In this document: one piece after another, positions 62,267-64,000 of the stretch
How the letters are laid out: each line of letters starts with the position of its first letter
How positions within the stretch are numbered: position 1 is the stretch's first letter
From: Vibrio tubiashii
GTDB lineage: Bacteria > Pseudomonadota > Gammaproteobacteria > Enterobacterales > Vibrionaceae
NCBI GenBank assembly: GCA_000775715.1
Contig: JRWQ01000001.1
Coordinates: 434,001-498,000 of the forward strand
Direction of reading: 5' to 3'
DNA: 64,000 nucleotides
The notes under the pieces: model-generated
The model's input: the letters and a program-made list of their open reading frames with translations, nothing else
Told to the model about the DNA's origin: nothing
Databases searched by the model: none
Position numbers and translations under genes: made by a program

Positions 62267-62917
62267 ATGCAACTCTACCTAAATGAAACCTCACCTTTTT
62301 CCCGCGTTGTTATCTCCACAGCTTTGTTATCACACACTTCATCACTGACATTCCGCTGGGTTGACCCATGGAGCTCTCCAAGCAATCTTATACAAGCCAA
62401 TCCGTTTAGCTTAATACCAACCCTAGAGCTTGATAACGGCCAAGCTCTATATGAAAGCCTGTGTATTTGCCAATTCTTAATCGAAAGCTCTCACAGCCAA
62501 CTGTTGCATCAAGTTAACTTCAAGAAAGCAGATGAAGTCTCGAAATTAGGCACAGCAAAAACACTGATGGAGATTGCATTTCGCTCTGCGGCACTAGCTC
62601 GCTTTACCGACAATGATAATGAGCTAATTGAACGAGGAAGAAGCGGACTTTCAGCGGCATTAACTTTGCTCGACGAAGATATGAAGACATTTGGACTTGA
62701 AAGCTATCTAACTCCGAACTTAGCAACACTCTACCTTCACGTCGCGTTAGAGTACGTTCAGTTCCGACACGCTGCGCTCTATCAAGCAACGGAAACTCAG
62801 CAAATAGATAAGTTTTTACAGACGTCTCCATTCAAAAAAGTTCTAGAACTGATCAGCATTGATAACTTGAGTACCAAACCAAGCTACGCTGAACTAGAGT
62901 CAAAACTGGTGGATTAA
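62267..62917 (+). CDS. Glutathione S-transferase family protein
   Basis: The 216-aa protein has an N-terminal thioredoxin-like domain (LYLNETSPFSRVVIS, PTLELDNGQALYESLCIC) and an all-helical C-terminal domain. AAAGGA lies before the ATG. It is in an operon with the upstream MFS gene, suggesting conjugation and efflux of a toxic compound (inference). Confidence 0.8.
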   Translation: MQLYLNETSPFSRVVISTALLSHTSSLTFRWVDPWSSPSNLIQANPFSLIPTLELDNGQALYESLCICQFLIESSHSQLLHQVNFKKADEVSKLGTAKTLMEIAFRSAALARFTDNDNELIERGRSGLSAALTLLDEDMKTFGLESYLTPNLATLYLHVALEYVQFRHAALYQATETQQIDKFLQTSPFKKVLELISIDNLSTKPSYAELESKLVD

Positions 62918-62918
62918 A

Positions 62919-62941
62919 AAAGGGACGATAACCGTCCCTTT
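62919..62941. terminator. Bidirectional terminator
   Basis: A 9-bp stem (AAAGGGACG and complement) with a 5-nt loop is flanked by an A run on the left and T-rich sequence on the right. It separates the GST gene from the convergent VC0807-family gene. Confidence 0.82.
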
Positions 62942-62955
62942 CGTTTTCTATCTTG

Positions 62956-63708
62956 CTACTTTGTATGGAAAATCTGTTCAGTTTCCAAAGAAGTCATTGC
63001 GCGGATCTGACGCCATACATAGTAGAAGATGCCGAACATCATCAGCATGCTTGGAATCGCGATCATTGGGTAGCTATAAAGCGTGAGTTTGCCTAGCTCT
63101 TCATTAAACTCAGGCGTTCCGGCCGGGCTAGTAACAATCCAAGTTGCTAAGAAATAGTTCATCGCCGAAGAGAAAGCAAATGTGCTGGCAAATAGGTAGT
63201 TAGACGACATCAAGCAACGATCAAACGCTTCTGTTTTACCATTCTCTTTTAGGCGCTCAGTTATCACTTCTAGGTTGAGCACTGTGTCGTTCAAAACCAT
63301 TTTCTGCATGAGAGGGTAACGAGTAAACGTCGAACCTAATACAGCCAAACCAATCAGACCAGGAATCAGGGCTTCTTTAACCGCTAACCAACGAGTATCA
63401 AGCTCTAAAAGGCCAATACCACCTGTAAGCAGAACACTGACAAAGCCCAGCGCTGCGATAAAATTGAACTTCTTATTACGGATCAGATCCATGCCGCCGT
63501 AAACAATCGGAAACAATAACGCGACAACCAGTGCCATTGCTGTACCAAGGTACTCATCGCCACTTAGTTTCATCAAAATAATTGAAGGAATAATAACGTT
63601 GAACAGGATCTCAAATAGAGGGTTCGACTTTTTCGTCGTGGTGTTACTCATAATTTCTCGTGACTCTTCATTTGTCGCTTCAGTATAACTTTGTACGGCA
63701 GTGTTCAT
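62956..63708 (-). CDS. VC0807-family membrane protein
   Basis: The 250-aa inner-membrane protein has about six TM segments, beginning NPLFEILFNVIIPSIILMKLSGDEYLG, which I recognise as the VC0807 family of vibrios and relatives. The function is unknown. A second in-frame ATG at 63651 (MSNTTTKK) is possible. It is followed by the shared terminator. Confidence 0.75.
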   Translation of the reverse strand: MNTAVQSYTEATNEESREIMSNTTTKKSNPLFEILFNVIIPSIILMKLSGDEYLGTAMALVVALLFPIVYGGMDLIRNKKFNFIAALGFVSVLLTGGIGLLELDTRWLAVKEALIPGLIGLAVLGSTFTRYPLMQKMVLNDTVLNLEVITERLKENGKTEAFDRCLMSSNYLFASTFAFSSAMNYFLATWIVTSPAGTPEFNEELGKLTLYSYPMIAIPSMLMMFGIFYYVWRQIRAMTSLETEQIFHTK

Positions 63709-63818
63709 TGGTTACTACAATAAGTAAAGCGTTAAAGTACCGAGTTGTGTAACGACTTATGAAATAAATAGCCATTAGAGGCAAAAAAACTACCTCAGTT
63801 ACTGTTGATCAACTAAGT

Positions 63819-64000
63819 TCAACTACTCTCTAGTTCACACGTCGCCACCCGTTCTGGTATCAACGCAAACAGCCAAGATGACAGCATCAGCACAACGGCA
63901 ACAATCGCCCAACTCACACCTATCCCGCAGTGTTCTGCTAAATATCCCAACACCAACGACGCCATCATCCCACCTAAGGTGACAACCAATGAACTAATTG
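63819..64000 (-). CDS. MFS transporter, C-terminal fragment
   Basis: The last 60 codons of a minus-strand gene enter from the right edge. They translate to a typical final transmembrane pair of a major facilitator protein (GGMMASLVLGYLAEHCGIG, then VVLMLSSWLFALIPE) and stop at 63819. The start lies beyond the window. The substrate is unknown. Confidence 0.6.
   Translation of the reverse strand, partial: ISSLVVTLGGMMASLVLGYLAEHCGIGVSWAIVAVVLMLSSWLFALIPERVATCELESS

Overview
The window is bacterial chromosome from a gammaproteobacterium, most likely a Vibrio or close relative. This rests on the hdfR/maoP divergent pair, a VC0807-family membrane protein, a DUF2058 (YaiL) protein, a DUF3081 protein, NhaD, a speA-speB pair and the general protein character. 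No rRNA, tRNA, IS element, prophage or CRISPR array was found. Genes are dense on both strands, with many LysR- and AraC-type regulators beside the genes they probably control.

Layout. 1-6.4 kb: an MFS fragment, an AraC regulator, then a glucose-type PTS transporter gene divergent from a response regulator / histidine kinase / periplasmic sugar-binding protein operon. 6.4-12.9 kb: a nucleoside hydrolase-VOC fusion, a diguanylate cyclase preceded by a periplasmic CxxCH protein, two LysR regulators, yaiI and ybjQ genes. 13-19 kb: MFS and LysE exporters, a phospholipase D-family lipoprotein, a dicarboxylate/glutamate symporter and a secreted trypsin-like protease. 20-29 kb: an alkyl sulfatase with a divergent LysR, NhaD, an Ada-AlkA fusion/ogt/lipoprotein operon, hdfR-maoP and small genes. 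29.3-47.4 kb: a complete aryl polyene (APE) pigment cluster. 47.7-55.1 kb: a cold-shock protein, yaiL, speA-speB, an AraC regulator, a DUF2804 protein and a fatty acid hydroxylase-family protein. 55.1-64 kb: small ORFs, a LysR and an AhpD-like protein, an AraC regulator, a hybrid sensor kinase with a periplasmic partner, an MFS/GST pair, a VC0807-family protein and an MFS fragment.

The APE cluster is the main biosynthetic system. Seventeen plus-strand genes (apeC to apeR plus an aromatic amino acid ammonia-lyase) mostly overlap at start/stop codons. They encode two acyl carrier proteins, an AMP ligase to load the aryl starter, two ketosynthases and a chain-length factor, a ketoreductase and two hotdog dehydratases. 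They also encode acyl- and glycosyltransferase functions, a thioesterase, and a LolA-like/MMPL/lipoprotein export set. Three divergent minus-strand genes (lipoprotein, methyltransferase, flavin halogenase-like oxidoreductase) probably tailor the product. The lyase and the halogenase-like protein suggest a chemotype worth determining.

A second theme is small periplasmic proteins encoded directly beside membrane signalling enzymes. It occurs three times: a sugar-binding protein with a two-component system, a P460-like cytochrome with a diguanylate cyclase, and a cysteine-free oxidoreductase-fold protein with a hybrid kinase. Start sites were moved from the longest ORF where the Shine-Dalgarno, a stop/start overlap or a signal peptide argued for it. 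All family names come from reading the translations without database searches.
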